Below are positions 34,323 through 42,654 of a stretch of 42,654 nt of DNA, one piece after another. Numbering within the stretch: position 1 is the stretch's first letter; each line of letters begins with the position of its first letter. Source of the stretch: Crocinitomicaceae bacterium (GTDB lineage: Bacteria > Bacteroidota > Bacteroidia > Flavobacteriales_D > Crocinitomicaceae). Where the stretch lies: NCBI GenBank assembly GCA_029247685.1, contig JAQWKT010000076.1, positions 1-42,654 on the forward strand. The letters are read 5' to 3'. A program made the translations under genes and the position numbers. A model generated the notes under the pieces. The model did no database searches and was not told the origin of the DNA. It saw nothing but the letters and a program-made list of their open reading frames with translations.

Positions 34323-35779
34323 TATCTAATTCTTACCTTTTGACCTACCCGAAGTCTATTTGGGTTTATTTTTGGATTTAATCTTTTAATTCGATTTAAA
34401 CTAACTCCATTTCTTTTGGCTATTATTGTTAAGTTTTCTCCCGATCTAACATAATGATATTTCTGATAATTATCATGAGAAACTGGATCTTTTACTATTG
34501 GCTTAGTTGGATTCTTGATTTTAATTTTTAATTCCTCCCCTAGTTTAAGCTCCACTGTTTTTAACTCATTCCATAAAACTATTTCATTAATCGAAACTTC
34601 ATACATTAATGCTATTGAAGTTAGGGTTTGCTTTGCTTTTACCGAATGAATAAAATACGCCTCTAGTTTTGGAAGTTTTAAATTAGCAGAATCCACATTT
34701 TTGTTTTGTAATTCTGGGTTATATATTAATTTTTCTAGCCTATATAATGAATCTTCATTTCCTGCGATTTCATTGGCCATTTTCATTGGTAAAAGAATGC
34801 AATTGGGAGGAGTAGATTGAGGGATAAATGTTTTTTTGTAAGCTGTATTATACTCTTTTAAGGTCTGTAAATCAAAGTTTAAAAATTGAGAAACTGTTTC
34901 CATATGCAAACTTTTAGTTAAACAGATAGTATCTAAAAAAATCCTTTTTTGTTTCGGATTAACCGGTGCTAAATTATGTTCTTTATAATACTTCATCACA
35001 TAAGTTGCAGCTATAAAATTAGGAACATACCCTTGTGTTTCACGAGGCAAATATGGCCTAACTTCCCAATATGATTTTTTATTTCCAGATCGTCTTATTG
35101 CCTTATTAACATTTCCAGGACCTGCATTGTACGAAGCAAGAGCTAAATTCCAATCTCCATATATATCGTGTAATTTTTTTAAATACCTACATGCTGCGTC
35201 CGTTGCTTTATATGGATCCATTCTCTCGTCGATATACGCATTTTCTTTTAAACCAAAATATTTCCCAGTTTTATACATAAATTGCCATAGGCCTAATGCT
35301 CCAGCACGTGATTTTACTTTTGGTCGAAGTCCACTTTCAATCACGGATAAATATTTTAACTCATCAGGAAGGCCATACTCCGCTAGTTTTGCTTCATAAA
35401 GATCAAAATACAAGTTTGACCGACCAAGAACAATTTTAATAAAATTTCTTTTTTTGTGAGCAAACAACCTAATTACTGAAAGGGTAGATTTATTACAATC
35501 TAAATGAAAATCAGAATTTTGATTTAAAACATTAAGCCTACCACAATAAACACTATCAGAAAATTTTGGGGATTCTGATAAATCAAAAAACCTATTTAAT
35601 GAATCTATTTGATTTGAATCTACAGCAAGTTCATTATAAAATAATTGGACAGCCTGGTCAATTTTATCAATAAACTCTTTATTAACGATGGTGTCCTTTA
35701 AACCCGGAAACCTTAAGTTTTGGGAGACCAAATTGGAGAAGATGATCAAAAAAAACAAAAGAAAACTTAATCTTTGCAA
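34322..35779 (-). CDS. mltD: Membrane-bound lytic transglycosylase D-like, with two LysM domains
   Basis: MltD cleaves glycan strands of peptidoglycan, forming anhydro-MurNAc. A TTG at 35779 is the only usable start after an in-frame TGA; it gives 485 residues with signal peptide MQRLSFLLFFLIIFSNLVSQ. The SLT domain (about 125-265) has Glu148 (SVIESGLRPKVKSRAGALGLWQFM) and ASYNAGPGNVNKAI. Two LysM modules lie at about 383-427 and 440-484 (YVRSGENLTIIAKRNGVSLNRIKRLN). A TACGTTTC box directly before the TTG could make the transcript leaderless, but this is weak. It heads the mltD-DUF4837-GT2-GT9 run. Confidence 0.93.
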   Translation of the reverse strand: MQRLSFLLFFLIIFSNLVSQNLRFPGLKDTIVNKEFIDKIDQAVQLFYNELAVDSNQIDSLNRFFDLSESPKFSDSVYCGRLNVLNQNSDFHLDCNKSTLSVIRLFAHKKRNFIKIVLGRSNLYFDLYEAKLAEYGLPDELKYLSVIESGLRPKVKSRAGALGLWQFMYKTGKYFGLKENAYIDERMDPYKATDAACRYLKKLHDIYGDWNLALASYNAGPGNVNKAIRRSGNKKSYWEVRPYLPRETQGYVPNFIAATYVMKYYKEHNLAPVNPKQKRIFLDTICLTKSLHMETVSQFLNFDLQTLKEYNTAYKKTFIPQSTPPNCILLPMKMANEIAGNEDSLYRLEKLIYNPELQNKNVDSANLKLPKLEAYFIHSVKAKQTLTSIALMYEVSINEIVLWNELKTVELKLGEELKIKIKNPTKPIVKDPVSHDNYQKYHYVRSGENLTIIAKRNGVSLNRIKRLNPKINPNRLRVGQKVRIR

Positions 35780-35852
35780 AACGAAACGTAATTTTCAATT
35801 AATAAACAAAATCCATGCCTTATTCGAAGGTATATAAATAAAGGAATAAGTT

Positions 35853-37271
35853 TTATTTGTTTAACAAATTTTCAATATTTGAAGCCATCATAAAAAGCGC
35901 ATGTTCGTCGGAAACATTTGCCATTATTTGTATTCCGAAGGGCATTCCGTTAGAATGAACCCCCAAAGGAATTGAAATTGCAGGATTTCCAGAAAGATTT
36001 GCATGCACCGTAAATTTATCTTGTAGATACATTTCCACAGGATCAGTAACCGCATTTAACTTAAACGCTGTACTAGACGTGGTTGGTGAAATAATCACAT
36101 CACAATTTGAAAAAATCTCTTGAGTTTTATCAGAAATTAACCTTCTGACCTTTTGAGCTTGCGTAAAATATGCGTCATAATATCCTTGAGACAAAACAAA
36201 TGTTCCTGCCATAATTCGACGCTTAACTTCTTTTCCAAAACCTTCTGATCTAGACTTAATATAAGTCTGTTGTACACCTTCGGCCGAATTGCTTCGATGC
36301 CCATAATGAACCCCATCAAAACGAGACAAGTTAGAAGATGCCTCAGCAGTGGTTAACACATAATATGTTGGAACCATAACATCCAAAAAAGGAAAAGATT
36401 CCTCAATAATTGTATTTCCATTTTTTTTTAGTCTCTCAAGTACTTTTTGGATACTTTCTTTTACCTCTTTATCTAATCCTTTCGCATCAAGATAATCTGA
36501 AATCACTCCTACTTTAAACTTGGTTTCTTTTTTTAATTCGACAGAAGGGATCTTATTATAGGATTGAATTGCTGTAGAATCATAATTATCAGGACCATGC
36601 ATGACGTTGTATATGGCTAAGGCATCACAAACAAAATTAGAAAAAACACCAACTTGATCAAAAGAAGAAGCATAAGCAATAAGTCCATACCTGCTAATTG
36701 CTCCATAAGTAGGCTTAAATCCAACTGTCCCAGTAAACGACGCAGGCTGTCTAATGGAGCCACCCGTGTCACTGCCTAATGAAACTGTACAAAAACCCGC
36801 TTTAACTGCAACTGCAGAACCACCAGAAGAACCTCCAGGAACATATTCCGTGTTTTCTGAATTTAAAACTGGACCATAACTTGAGTTTTCATTGGACCCA
36901 CCCATTGCAAACTCATCGCAATTTACTCGACCAATGATAATTGCATCTTCCTCAATAAGACGCTGAACAGAAGTAGCAGTATATATCGACTCAAAACCAT
37001 CTAATATTTTTGAAGCAGCGCTTACCTTATGGTTCTTATAACAAAGGTTATCTTTTATTGCTATAACAACACCAGCAAGTTTTCCTTCTGATTTACTTTT
37101 AATCTTTTCATCTACTTTTTTTGCCTGAACAATAGCCGATTCTTCAAACACCTCCAAAAAAACATTTAATTCTGTTTGAGATTTAATTTTTTCAAAAAAG
37201 TAGTTTAAAATCTCTACACAAGATGTTCCCGAGCAGAGTGCTTTTTTAACTTCATCAATAGAGTTGTACAT
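35853..37271 (-). CDS. gatA: Glutamyl-tRNA(Gln)/aspartyl-tRNA(Asn) amidotransferase subunit A
   Basis: GatA hydrolyses Gln and passes ammonia to GatB for tRNA-dependent amidation. The 472-residue protein has the amidase Ser-cisSer-Lys triad Lys73 (AIKDNL), Ser148 (PGGSSGGSA) and Ser172 (DTGGSIRQPA). GFKPTYGAISRYGLIAYASSFDQVG is the usual core. Genes gatB and gatC are not nearby. It starts five bases after tatA, so it is likely co-transcribed from the tatA promoter. Confidence 0.96.
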   Translation of the reverse strand: MYNSIDEVKKALCSGTSCVEILNYFFEKIKSQTELNVFLEVFEESAIVQAKKVDEKIKSKSEGKLAGVVIAIKDNLCYKNHKVSAASKILDGFESIYTATSVQRLIEEDAIIIGRVNCDEFAMGGSNENSSYGPVLNSENTEYVPGGSSGGSAVAVKAGFCTVSLGSDTGGSIRQPASFTGTVGFKPTYGAISRYGLIAYASSFDQVGVFSNFVCDALAIYNVMHGPDNYDSTAIQSYNKIPSVELKKETKFKVGVISDYLDAKGLDKEVKESIQKVLERLKKNGNTIIEESFPFLDVMVPTYYVLTTAEASSNLSRFDGVHYGHRSNSAEGVQQTYIKSRSEGFGKEVKRRIMAGTFVLSQGYYDAYFTQAQKVRRLISDKTQEIFSNCDVIISPTTSSTAFKLNAVTDPVEMYLQDKFTVHANLSGNPAISIPLGVHSNGMPFGIQIMANVSDEHALFMMASNIENLLNK

Positions 37272-37276
37272 TGAAA

Positions 37277-37462
37277 TTACTTATCCTCTGATTCCGTTTT
37301 TTGCTGCTCTTCTTTAGAAGCATCTTTAAATTCTTTGATTCCCTTTCCTAAACCCTTCATCAACTCAGGTATTTTACGACCGCCAAATAGCAATAAAATT
37401 ATTACTAAGATTATAATTATTTCGGTTGGTCCAAACCAGCCAGCTTGAGATATATTTTCCAT
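37277..37462 (-). CDS. tatA: Twin-arginine translocase subunit TatA/E
   Basis: TatA forms the pore for folded proteins. From ATG 37462 the protein is 61 residues: a membrane helix (about 14-27, [15 protein letters not shown]), the hinge [21 protein letters not shown], and a charged tail. An in-frame TTG at 37468 adds only two residues. It is the first gene of a likely tatA-gatA transcript with a good -7 box upstream. Confidence 0.96.
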   Translation of the reverse strand: MENISQAGWFGPTEIIIILVIILLLFGGRKIPELMKGLGKGIKEFKDASKEEQQKTESEDK

Positions 37463-37481
37463 AATCAATAAGATAACACTG

Positions 37482-37489
37482 CAAATTTA
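37482..37489 (-). promoter_or_regulatory. -7 promoter box TAAATTTG for tatA-gatA
   Basis: Minus-strand TAAATTTG matches TAnnTTTG exactly. Initiation near 37475 would leave a leader of about 13 bases. A TTG at 37507-37505 is only 15 bases upstream, short for -33. Confidence 0.5.
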
Positions 37490-37530
37490 ATGATAAAAAT
37501 GGAGCAAGTACATATCAATCTAAATAAAGC

Positions 37531-37546
37531 TTTGTATTTTTACAAA
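37531..37546 (+). promoter_or_regulatory. Palindrome TTTGTA-TTTT-TACAAA containing a possible -7 box for natAB
   Basis: The palindrome contains TATTTTTA (37535-37542), one base off TAnnTTTG. The ATG at 37576 lies 33 bases further. It may be simply the promoter or a protein-binding site overlapping it. Confidence 0.35.
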
Positions 37547-37575
37547 ACATTGTTATTCCTCCATAATAAAAATAG

Positions 37576-38337
37576 ATGATTCAAGTTTCCGAATTAAGAA
37601 AAGAGTTTAAATTAAACAAAAAGCAGAGGCAAGAACTTCAAACCAAAGAAAAAACAACCACCGCCGTTAACCATATTTCCTTTAAATGTGAGCCAGGAAG
37701 AGTTTTTTCATTGTTAGGCCCTAACGGGGCAGGAAAAACGACAATCTTAAGAATGCTTGCTACAATTTTTGCTCCAACCAAAGGAGAAATAACCATTTGT
37801 AATCTTAATGCAAAAACAAACGCGGCAGAAATACGAAATAAAATAGGTTTTTTAACGGGATCAACAGGTTTGTATTCTCGCTTAACTCCTCACGAATTAA
37901 TTCAATATTTTGCTGCTCTGTATAAAGTTCCAAACAATATTTTCAATAAAAGAGCTGAAAATTTATATTCTCTCTTGGATATGCATGATTTTAAACATAA
38001 AAGGATTGGAAAGTTAAGTACAGGAATGAAACAAAAAGTCTCCATTTGCAGAACCATGATTCATGATCCAGAAGTAGTTATTTTTGATGAACCAACATCT
38101 GGTCTTGATGTCATTACAGCTGAGAATATAATTGCTTTAATAAGAGACTGCAAATCACAAGGAAAAACAGTTATTTTTTCGAGCCACATCATGAGTGAAG
38201 TGGATTTACTATGTGACGATATTGCAATCATTCACAAAGGCATGCTTTTATTTAATGATACCATGGATTCTTTTAGAAAACAAATGACCTCTAAAAATTT
38301 AACGGCTGAATTTATTCAAATTATTGAGAACTCTTAA
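37576..38337 (+). CDS. ABC transporter ATP-binding protein, NatA-like
   Basis: The 253-residue ATPase powers an ABC exporter. It has Walker A at 48-55 (GPNGAGKT), signature LSTGMKQK (147-154), Walker B with Asp171/Glu172 (VIFDEPTSGLD) and the switch His in SSHIMSEVD. The segment IGFLTGSTGLYSRLT, lacking the usual Q-loop Gln, is a NatA-type feature. NatAB exports Na+ in Bacillus; here export of an ion or small molecule is inferred. The permease gene starts eight bases later. Confidence 0.93.
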   Translation: MIQVSELRKEFKLNKKQRQELQTKEKTTTAVNHISFKCEPGRVFSLLGPNGAGKTTILRMLATIFAPTKGEITICNLNAKTNAAEIRNKIGFLTGSTGLYSRLTPHELIQYFAALYKVPNNIFNKRAENLYSLLDMHDFKHKRIGKLSTGMKQKVSICRTMIHDPEVVIFDEPTSGLDVITAENIIALIRDCKSQGKTVIFSSHIMSEVDLLCDDIAIIHKGMLLFNDTMDSFRKQMTSKNLTAEFIQIIENS

Positions 38338-38345
38338 TTTATAAC

Positions 38346-39536
38346 ATGATTTTAACCATCTTTTTAAAAGAACTTAAAGACACATTAAGAGATAGAAGAA
38401 CCATCATGATGATGGTGGTTATTCCTATTTTAATTTTTCCTTTAATTCTAAATGTATTTATTGGAATTTCTTCAAGTTTTGAAAAAGATGCAGCTAATAA
38501 AACCATCACCATAGGGGTTATAGGTGAAAAAAATGGCTTTATAAGCAATACACTATCAAAAACTCCAGAGCAACTCGGAAAATGCAAAATCAAGTTTTAT
38601 GCCGACAGTGCTTCTCTAATTAAAGACCTTCAAATAGATAGTATTCAAATGGGAATATACAGTTCAAAAACATTCGAAGCTAGTCTTATTGAAAAAAAAC
38701 CAACCCCAATCATTTGCTATTTTAATGGCACAGATATTGGAATAAAATCAAGAGCAGAAAAATACATCTCTTATATAGAAGAAAAAGCGCTTAATAAACG
38801 ATTTAAAGAATTAAAATTAGAACCAAGCAAAGTGAAGCCAATTGTCCCTTTATATGTTAACATCGCATCGGACAAAGAAATGCTTGGGAAAATTGCAGGA
38901 GGTATACTTCCCTATATTTTTATTGCTTTTGGATTTATTGGATGTATGTATCCTGCAATTGATTTATTTACAGGTGAAAAAGAAAGAGGGACCATAGAGA
39001 CCCTTTTAACAACACCGATATCTAGACTTCAAATTTTATTTGGAAAAATGGGAGTGGTCGTTTTATCTGGTTTACTTGCATCAAGCTTTGCGTTAATAGG
39101 ATTGTTTCTTTCCATTGAAATGATGGACGTAATAAAAAACGAACAACTTTTAAATGTGGTTCATTCTATTATGACTATAAGATTCATTTTAACTTTATTT
39201 CTTTTATTAATTCCACTAACTATTTTTTTTGCAGGTTTGATGATCCCAATAGCCGTATATGCAAAAACATTTAAAGAAGCTCAAAGCATTATAACCCCTC
39301 TAAATATTGTGGTGGTATTGCCGGCAATGATTGGTTTTTTTCCTGGAATAGAACTAAACTTAAGTACCGCGTGTATTCCTGTAATTAATGTAGTATTATC
39401 TACTAAAGAGCTTATTGCGGGCACCCTAAATTTAAATTATTTACTTATAAGCTTTTTAGTGATGGGCTTCCTTGCTTTGATTTCGGTTTTCATTTCCTAT
39501 AAACAATTTGGAAAAGAAAGTAACATTTTAACTTAA
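38346..39536 (+). CDS. ABC transporter permease, NatB/ABC-2 type
   Basis: The 396-residue membrane protein has an N-terminal helix (about 20-40), a large extracytoplasmic domain (about 45-185), then five or so helices from about 190. The motif GEKERGTIETLLTTPISR (about 210-230) is the NatB/ABC-2 permease signature, and the opening LKELKDTLRDRRTIMMMVVIPILIFP is typical. It pairs with the NatA-like ATPase. A possible terminator hairpin lies downstream at 39555-39585. Confidence 0.93.
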   Translation: MILTIFLKELKDTLRDRRTIMMMVVIPILIFPLILNVFIGISSSFEKDAANKTITIGVIGEKNGFISNTLSKTPEQLGKCKIKFYADSASLIKDLQIDSIQMGIYSSKTFEASLIEKKPTPIICYFNGTDIGIKSRAEKYISYIEEKALNKRFKELKLEPSKVKPIVPLYVNIASDKEMLGKIAGGILPYIFIAFGFIGCMYPAIDLFTGEKERGTIETLLTTPISRLQILFGKMGVVVLSGLLASSFALIGLFLSIEMMDVIKNEQLLNVVHSIMTIRFILTLFLLLIPLTIFFAGLMIPIAVYAKTFKEAQSIITPLNIVVVLPAMIGFFPGIELNLSTACIPVINVVLSTKELIAGTLNLNYLLISFLVMGFLALISVFISYKQFGKESNILT

Positions 39537-39554
39537 CTAATAAAAAATCACGCC

Positions 39555-39593
39555 TAAAAGAGAACATTTAATCTGTTTTCTTTTATTATTTTT
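39555..39593 (+). terminator. Possible terminator hairpin after natB
   Basis: TAAAAGAGAACA (39555-39566) pairs with TGTTTTCTTTTA (39574-39585) with one G-U pair and a seven-base loop. It is followed by TTATTTTT. The stem is AT-rich, so it would be a weak terminator; it may instead affect the S46 gene's leader or promoter. Confidence 0.45.
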
Positions 39594-39594
39594 A
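39587..39594 (+). promoter_or_regulatory. Possible -7 box for the S46 peptidase gene
   Basis: TATTTTTA is one base off TAnnTTTG, the same octamer as upstream of the M61 and NatA genes. The ATG at 39615 is 20 bases downstream. No -33 TTG is evident. Confidence 0.3.
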
Positions 39595-39614
39595 ACTTCT
39601 TAAAATTAAAATTC

Positions 39615-41924
39615 ATGAAAAACATTAAAATTAAAATACTAAGTCTCTTTTTGTTTATTGGTTTATTCGCAAAAGCGGATGAAGGAATGTGGTTCTTGAT
39701 GTTTATTGATAGACTAAACCATCGAGACATGCAAAAAATGGGGCTACAGCTTAGCGCTGAAGAAATTTATAGCATAAACAATTCTAGTTTAAAAGATGCA
39801 ATTGTTCAGTTTAATGGAGGGTGTACTGCTGAATTAATTTCCGATCAAGGATTACTTTTAACCAACCATCATTGTGGATATGGATCAATTGCAGAACTTT
39901 CTACCCCTGAAGACAACATCTTAAAAAATGGATTTTGGGCAAAAAACAAAGCGCAGGAAAGAAAGCCAAAATCACTTTTTGTTAGATTTTTTGTTAGAAT
40001 GGATGATGTATCCAAACGGATCCTAAGTTTAGTTAATGACAACATGACTGAAAAAGAAAGAGAAGAAGTTATTACTAAAGAGATCAAACTTATTAAAGAA
40101 GAAAACAGTGAGAATGGAAAATATGTGGTTAGTGTAAAATCTTTTTTCAAAGGAAATGAGTTTTATTACTTTGTTTATCAAGACTATTCAGATGTTAGAT
40201 TAGTTGGAACACCACCAGAAAGTATTGGGAAATTTGGCGGAGACACCGATAACTGGGAATGGCCTAGACATACCGGTGACTTTTCAATGTTTAGAGTATA
40301 TGGAGATAAAGATGGAAATCCTGCCAAATATAGTGAGGATAACATCCCAATTAATCCAAAAAAACATTTATCAATTAACATAAGTGGTGTTAAACAAAAC
40401 GATTTCGCGATGATTCTCGGGTATCCTGGGCGAACAAATCGATGGTTACCTGCTGGAGGAATCAATCAAAATGTAAAATATGCATATCCTGCTTGGGTAG
40501 AAGCATCCGAAAATGCAATGAATGTAATCAAAAAATATTCAGAAAATGATAACGAAACTCGAATAAACTACGCCTCAAATTATGCGAGAATTGCAAATTA
40601 CTGGAAAAATAGAAAGGGCATGATTGAAGCATTAATAGAACACAAAACTATTGATAAAAAACAAAAAACAGAATCTGAATTTACAGAATGGAGTTTAAAG
40701 AAAAAAAAGAAGCGCTATAAAAACATTGTTAAAAATATTAATGATTACTATGTTAGCACCAATGATAAATCAGCTCTTAATAACTACTTAAGCATTACTT
40801 TAAGGTTTTCAAATTTTGCCTATTTACCTTATAAACTTAGTCCATATATTAAAAAATTCAAGTTACTTGATGACTCCCCTGAAAAAGACAAGCTCTTAAC
40901 TCAGATTAAAGAGCTGTTAAAAAAACATTATACAAAATTAAACCCAAATTTAGAGTCAGAACTATTATATGAACAACTTCATCTTCTTTTAGATTCGAAA
41001 ACGATTTCAAAAGTATTTAAGGAAAAAAGTGATGAGGAGAACGAAACTATAAGCATCAATGAGTTTTTATCAAAAAGTGGCCTAATTGGCCCAGAAACCC
41101 TCAAAGTTGAATCAAATATTGACAATAACAATGGTTCTGATTCAAAATCAAATACGCTGATAATTTCTAATAATGAATCAAGCGAGGAACAAACAAAATC
41201 ACCCTCCCCTGTTGATAATAAAAGTATTTTTTTTGATACAATATCCTTAATGGCTTATTTAAAAGATCCGATTAGTGATAGCGAGGATGGAAATGGAGAT
41301 TTAAAGACACTCTACAATGACCCTTTATACAAAATTTCAACTCTTCTTGTTGACATGTTAAAATTTGAGTCTGAAAAATCCTCAAAATTAAAGGAGGGGT
41401 ATAAAAAATCCTATCGATTACTTGTAGAAGGATTAAGAGAATCCAAAATAAGCAATATAAAATACCCTGATGCCAATAGCACCCTTAGATTAAGTTATGG
41501 AAAAGTTAGCCCACTTCCTGCAGACAAGCGAAATGATGCAAACATAAATTACTACACTACTCTAAAAGGAACTATTGCTAAGTATAAACCAAACGACCTT
41601 GAATTTGATTTACCAGCTAAATTGCAAGACCTTTACAAACAAAAAAACTATGGCGATTATGCTGATAAAAATGGCTATCTGCCTGTCAATTTTTTAACCA
41701 ACAATGATATAACAGGTGGAAATTCAGGTTCCCCTGTTTTAAATGGAAATGGAGAATTAATTGGCCTAGCTTTTGACGGAAACATTGAAGCAATGGCAGG
41801 AGATGTTATTTTTGACAAAAAGCTTCAAAAAACAATTAATGTCGACATTAGATATGTTTTATTTTTGATAGATAAATATGCTGGTGCGAAAAATATAATC
41901 GAAGAATTATCTATTATAAAATAG
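39615..41924 (+). CDS. S46 family dipeptidyl peptidase, DPP7-like
   Basis: S46 enzymes release N-terminal dipeptides in the periplasm. The 769-residue protein has a signal peptide (about 1-21) and the mature start DEGMWFLMF. The catalytic triad is His86 (TNHHCGYG), Asp222 (HTGDFS) and Ser704 (GGNSGSPV). Gly722, 18 residues after the Ser, is the position that is Arg in DPP11; Gly predicts DPP7-type preference for hydrophobic P1. The protein is longer than the usual ~710-720 residues: a low-complexity Asn/Ser/Glu-rich stretch (about 495-540) sits in the helical domain. Likely a peptide-scavenging enzyme with the S9 and M61 proteins. Confidence 0.95.
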   Translation: MKNIKIKILSLFLFIGLFAKADEGMWFLMFIDRLNHRDMQKMGLQLSAEEIYSINNSSLKDAIVQFNGGCTAELISDQGLLLTNHHCGYGSIAELSTPEDNILKNGFWAKNKAQERKPKSLFVRFFVRMDDVSKRILSLVNDNMTEKEREEVITKEIKLIKEENSENGKYVVSVKSFFKGNEFYYFVYQDYSDVRLVGTPPESIGKFGGDTDNWEWPRHTGDFSMFRVYGDKDGNPAKYSEDNIPINPKKHLSINISGVKQNDFAMILGYPGRTNRWLPAGGINQNVKYAYPAWVEASENAMNVIKKYSENDNETRINYASNYARIANYWKNRKGMIEALIEHKTIDKKQKTESEFTEWSLKKKKKRYKNIVKNINDYYVSTNDKSALNNYLSITLRFSNFAYLPYKLSPYIKKFKLLDDSPEKDKLLTQIKELLKKHYTKLNPNLESELLYEQLHLLLDSKTISKVFKEKSDEENETISINEFLSKSGLIGPETLKVESNIDNNNGSDSKSNTLIISNNESSEEQTKSPSPVDNKSIFFDTISLMAYLKDPISDSEDGNGDLKTLYNDPLYKISTLLVDMLKFESEKSSKLKEGYKKSYRLLVEGLRESKISNIKYPDANSTLRLSYGKVSPLPADKRNDANINYYTTLKGTIAKYKPNDLEFDLPAKLQDLYKQKNYGDYADKNGYLPVNFLTNNDITGGNSGSPVLNGNGELIGLAFDGNIEAMAGDVIFDKKLQKTINVDIRYVLFLIDKYAGAKNIIEELSIIK

Positions 41925-42041
41925 ATTGAATTACTTCATAAAACATTTAAAATAAGTTAAACATTTGTTTTTTTTTTAAATAAAACAATAAAAAAAGAGG
42001 AATCTTATTATATTAGAGCATACTATAATTTTTTTGATTAA

Positions 42042-42654
42042 ATGAGTGAAGTAGCAAAAATTGAAATTGAGGGGAAATCCTACGAATTGCCAGTTATTAC
42101 TGGAGTAGAAAACGAAAAAGCAATTGACATATCTAAATTTAGACAAACTACTGGTTATGTAACTTTAGATTCTGGATATAAAAACACTGGAGCCACAAAA
42201 AGTGGGATTACATTTCTTAACGGTGAAGAAGGAATTCTTCGTTATAGAGGGTACCCAATTGAACAACTGGCAGAAAATGCGACTTTTCTTGAAGTTGCTT
42301 ATCTTCTTTTATATGGAGACCTACCAACTAAAGAACAATATAATGTTTTTGAAAGTAGCATCAATAGACACACCTTGGTTCATGAGGACATGAAGCGCTT
42401 CTTTGAAGCTTATCCATCTCAGGCTCACCCAATGGGAGTTCTTTCCTCAATGATTTGTTCTTTATCGACTTTTTACACAGAATCTCTTGATCCTCACAGA
42501 AGCTCTGACTTAAAAGATTTAACCATGCACCGTTTAATTGCAAAAATGCCAACACTTGCTGCATGGGCATATAAAAATTCGATAAGACATCCTTTTATTT
42601 ATCCAAAAAACGAGTATAATTATTGTGAGAACTTTTTACATATGATGTATGCCA
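42042..42654 (+). CDS. gltA: Citrate synthase, 3' end beyond window
   Basis: Citrate synthase condenses acetyl-CoA and oxaloacetate. The frame is open from ATG 42042 to the right edge (about 204 residues). The N-terminal domain of type II (hexameric) bacterial enzymes is visible: ITFLNGEEGILRYRGYPIEQLAENATFLEVAYLLLYGDLP and the segment HPMGVLSSMICSLSTFY. The catalytic His/Asp residues lie beyond the edge. The upstream 117 bases are very AT-rich with no exact TAnnTTTG box and no terminator hairpin. Confidence 0.96.
   Translation, partial: MSEVAKIEIEGKSYELPVITGVENEKAIDISKFRQTTGYVTLDSGYKNTGATKSGITFLNGEEGILRYRGYPIEQLAENATFLEVAYLLLYGDLPTKEQYNVFESSINRHTLVHEDMKRFFEAYPSQAHPMGVLSSMICSLSTFYTESLDPHRSSDLKDLTMHRLIAKMPTLAAWAYKNSIRHPFIYPKNEYNYCENFLHMMYA

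Noticed and set aside
41929-41958. Nine-codon frame after the S46 stop (TTG start)
   Set aside because: Too short and without any supporting signal.
41925-42041. Possible promoter box before citrate synthase
   Set aside because: AACATTTG and TATAATTT resemble the -7 consensus but neither is a match at fixed positions, so no promoter was listed.

Overview
The window is typical of a Bacteroidota chromosome, most likely a flavobacterium-like marine or freshwater lineage. The DNA is AT-rich and genes are packed tightly. Most starts lack a Shine-Dalgarno sequence, and several genes carry the Bacteroidota -7 promoter box TAnnTTTG. Lineage-typical families include a subtilase with SprB-type repeats, a PorE-like TPR/propeller/OmpA protein, a GLPGLI protein beside a large outer-membrane barrel, a DUF4837 lipoprotein, and S46 and S9 dipeptidyl peptidases. 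I found no tRNA, rRNA, CRISPR array, insertion sequence, phage gene or plasmid gene. No gene-free stretch exceeds 300 bases.

Layout. 1-1722 (-): 5' part of a secreted subtilase running off the left edge. 1928-2575 (+): small predicted barrel protein. 2578-3147 (-) pabA/trpG-like, divergent from ridA (3215-3595, +). 3597-5549: GT2 glycosyltransferase fused to a membrane and sugar-transferase-like tail. 5615-9338: 2-oxoacid dehydrogenase E2, then a PorE-like protein ending in a strong terminator. 9389-10839: DEDDh exonuclease and FAH-family hydrolase, overlapping. 10858-12249 (-): lipoamide dehydrogenase, a likely partner of the E2. 12395-17136: a closely coupled run of M61 peptidase, secreted Asp-box propeller, frameshifted EamA transporter and lipoprotein. 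17200-20656: CarboxypepD_reg/TonB-receptor-like barrel plus GLPGLI protein. 20664-22533 (-): gltX-folB. 22751-24614 (+): saccharopine dehydrogenase-like enzyme and a zinc-less sirtuin. 24611-27289 (-): AsmA-like protein. 27436-28531 (-): rpsF-rpsR-rplI operon with a near-ideal promoter and a terminator. 28724-31494 (+): S9 peptidase and GNAT acetyltransferase. 31491-37462 (-): tatA-gatA, then mltD-DUF4837-GT2-GT9. 37576-39536 (+): NatAB-like ABC transporter. 39615-41924 (+): DPP7-like S46 peptidase. 42042-end (+): 5' part of citrate synthase.

How it fits together. Four envelope or secreted peptidases (subtilase, M61, S9, S46), a 2-oxoacid dehydrogenase E2/E3 pair, a saccharopine dehydrogenase and citrate synthase suggest an organism that feeds on proteins and peptides and oxidises amino-acid carbon. 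A second theme is envelope building: glycosyltransferases, MltD, AsmA, the PorE-like protein and the barrels.

The most interesting items are the EamA gene broken exactly at a run of ten A's inside a coupled operon, the GT2 protein carrying a sugar-transferase domain without its catalytic core, the zinc-less sirtuin next to a lysine-pathway-type dehydrogenase, and an exonuclease start codon lying directly at the end of a terminator. I did not find convincing evidence for a wholly new defence or mobile system; the region looks like core chromosome with some undescribed envelope operons.
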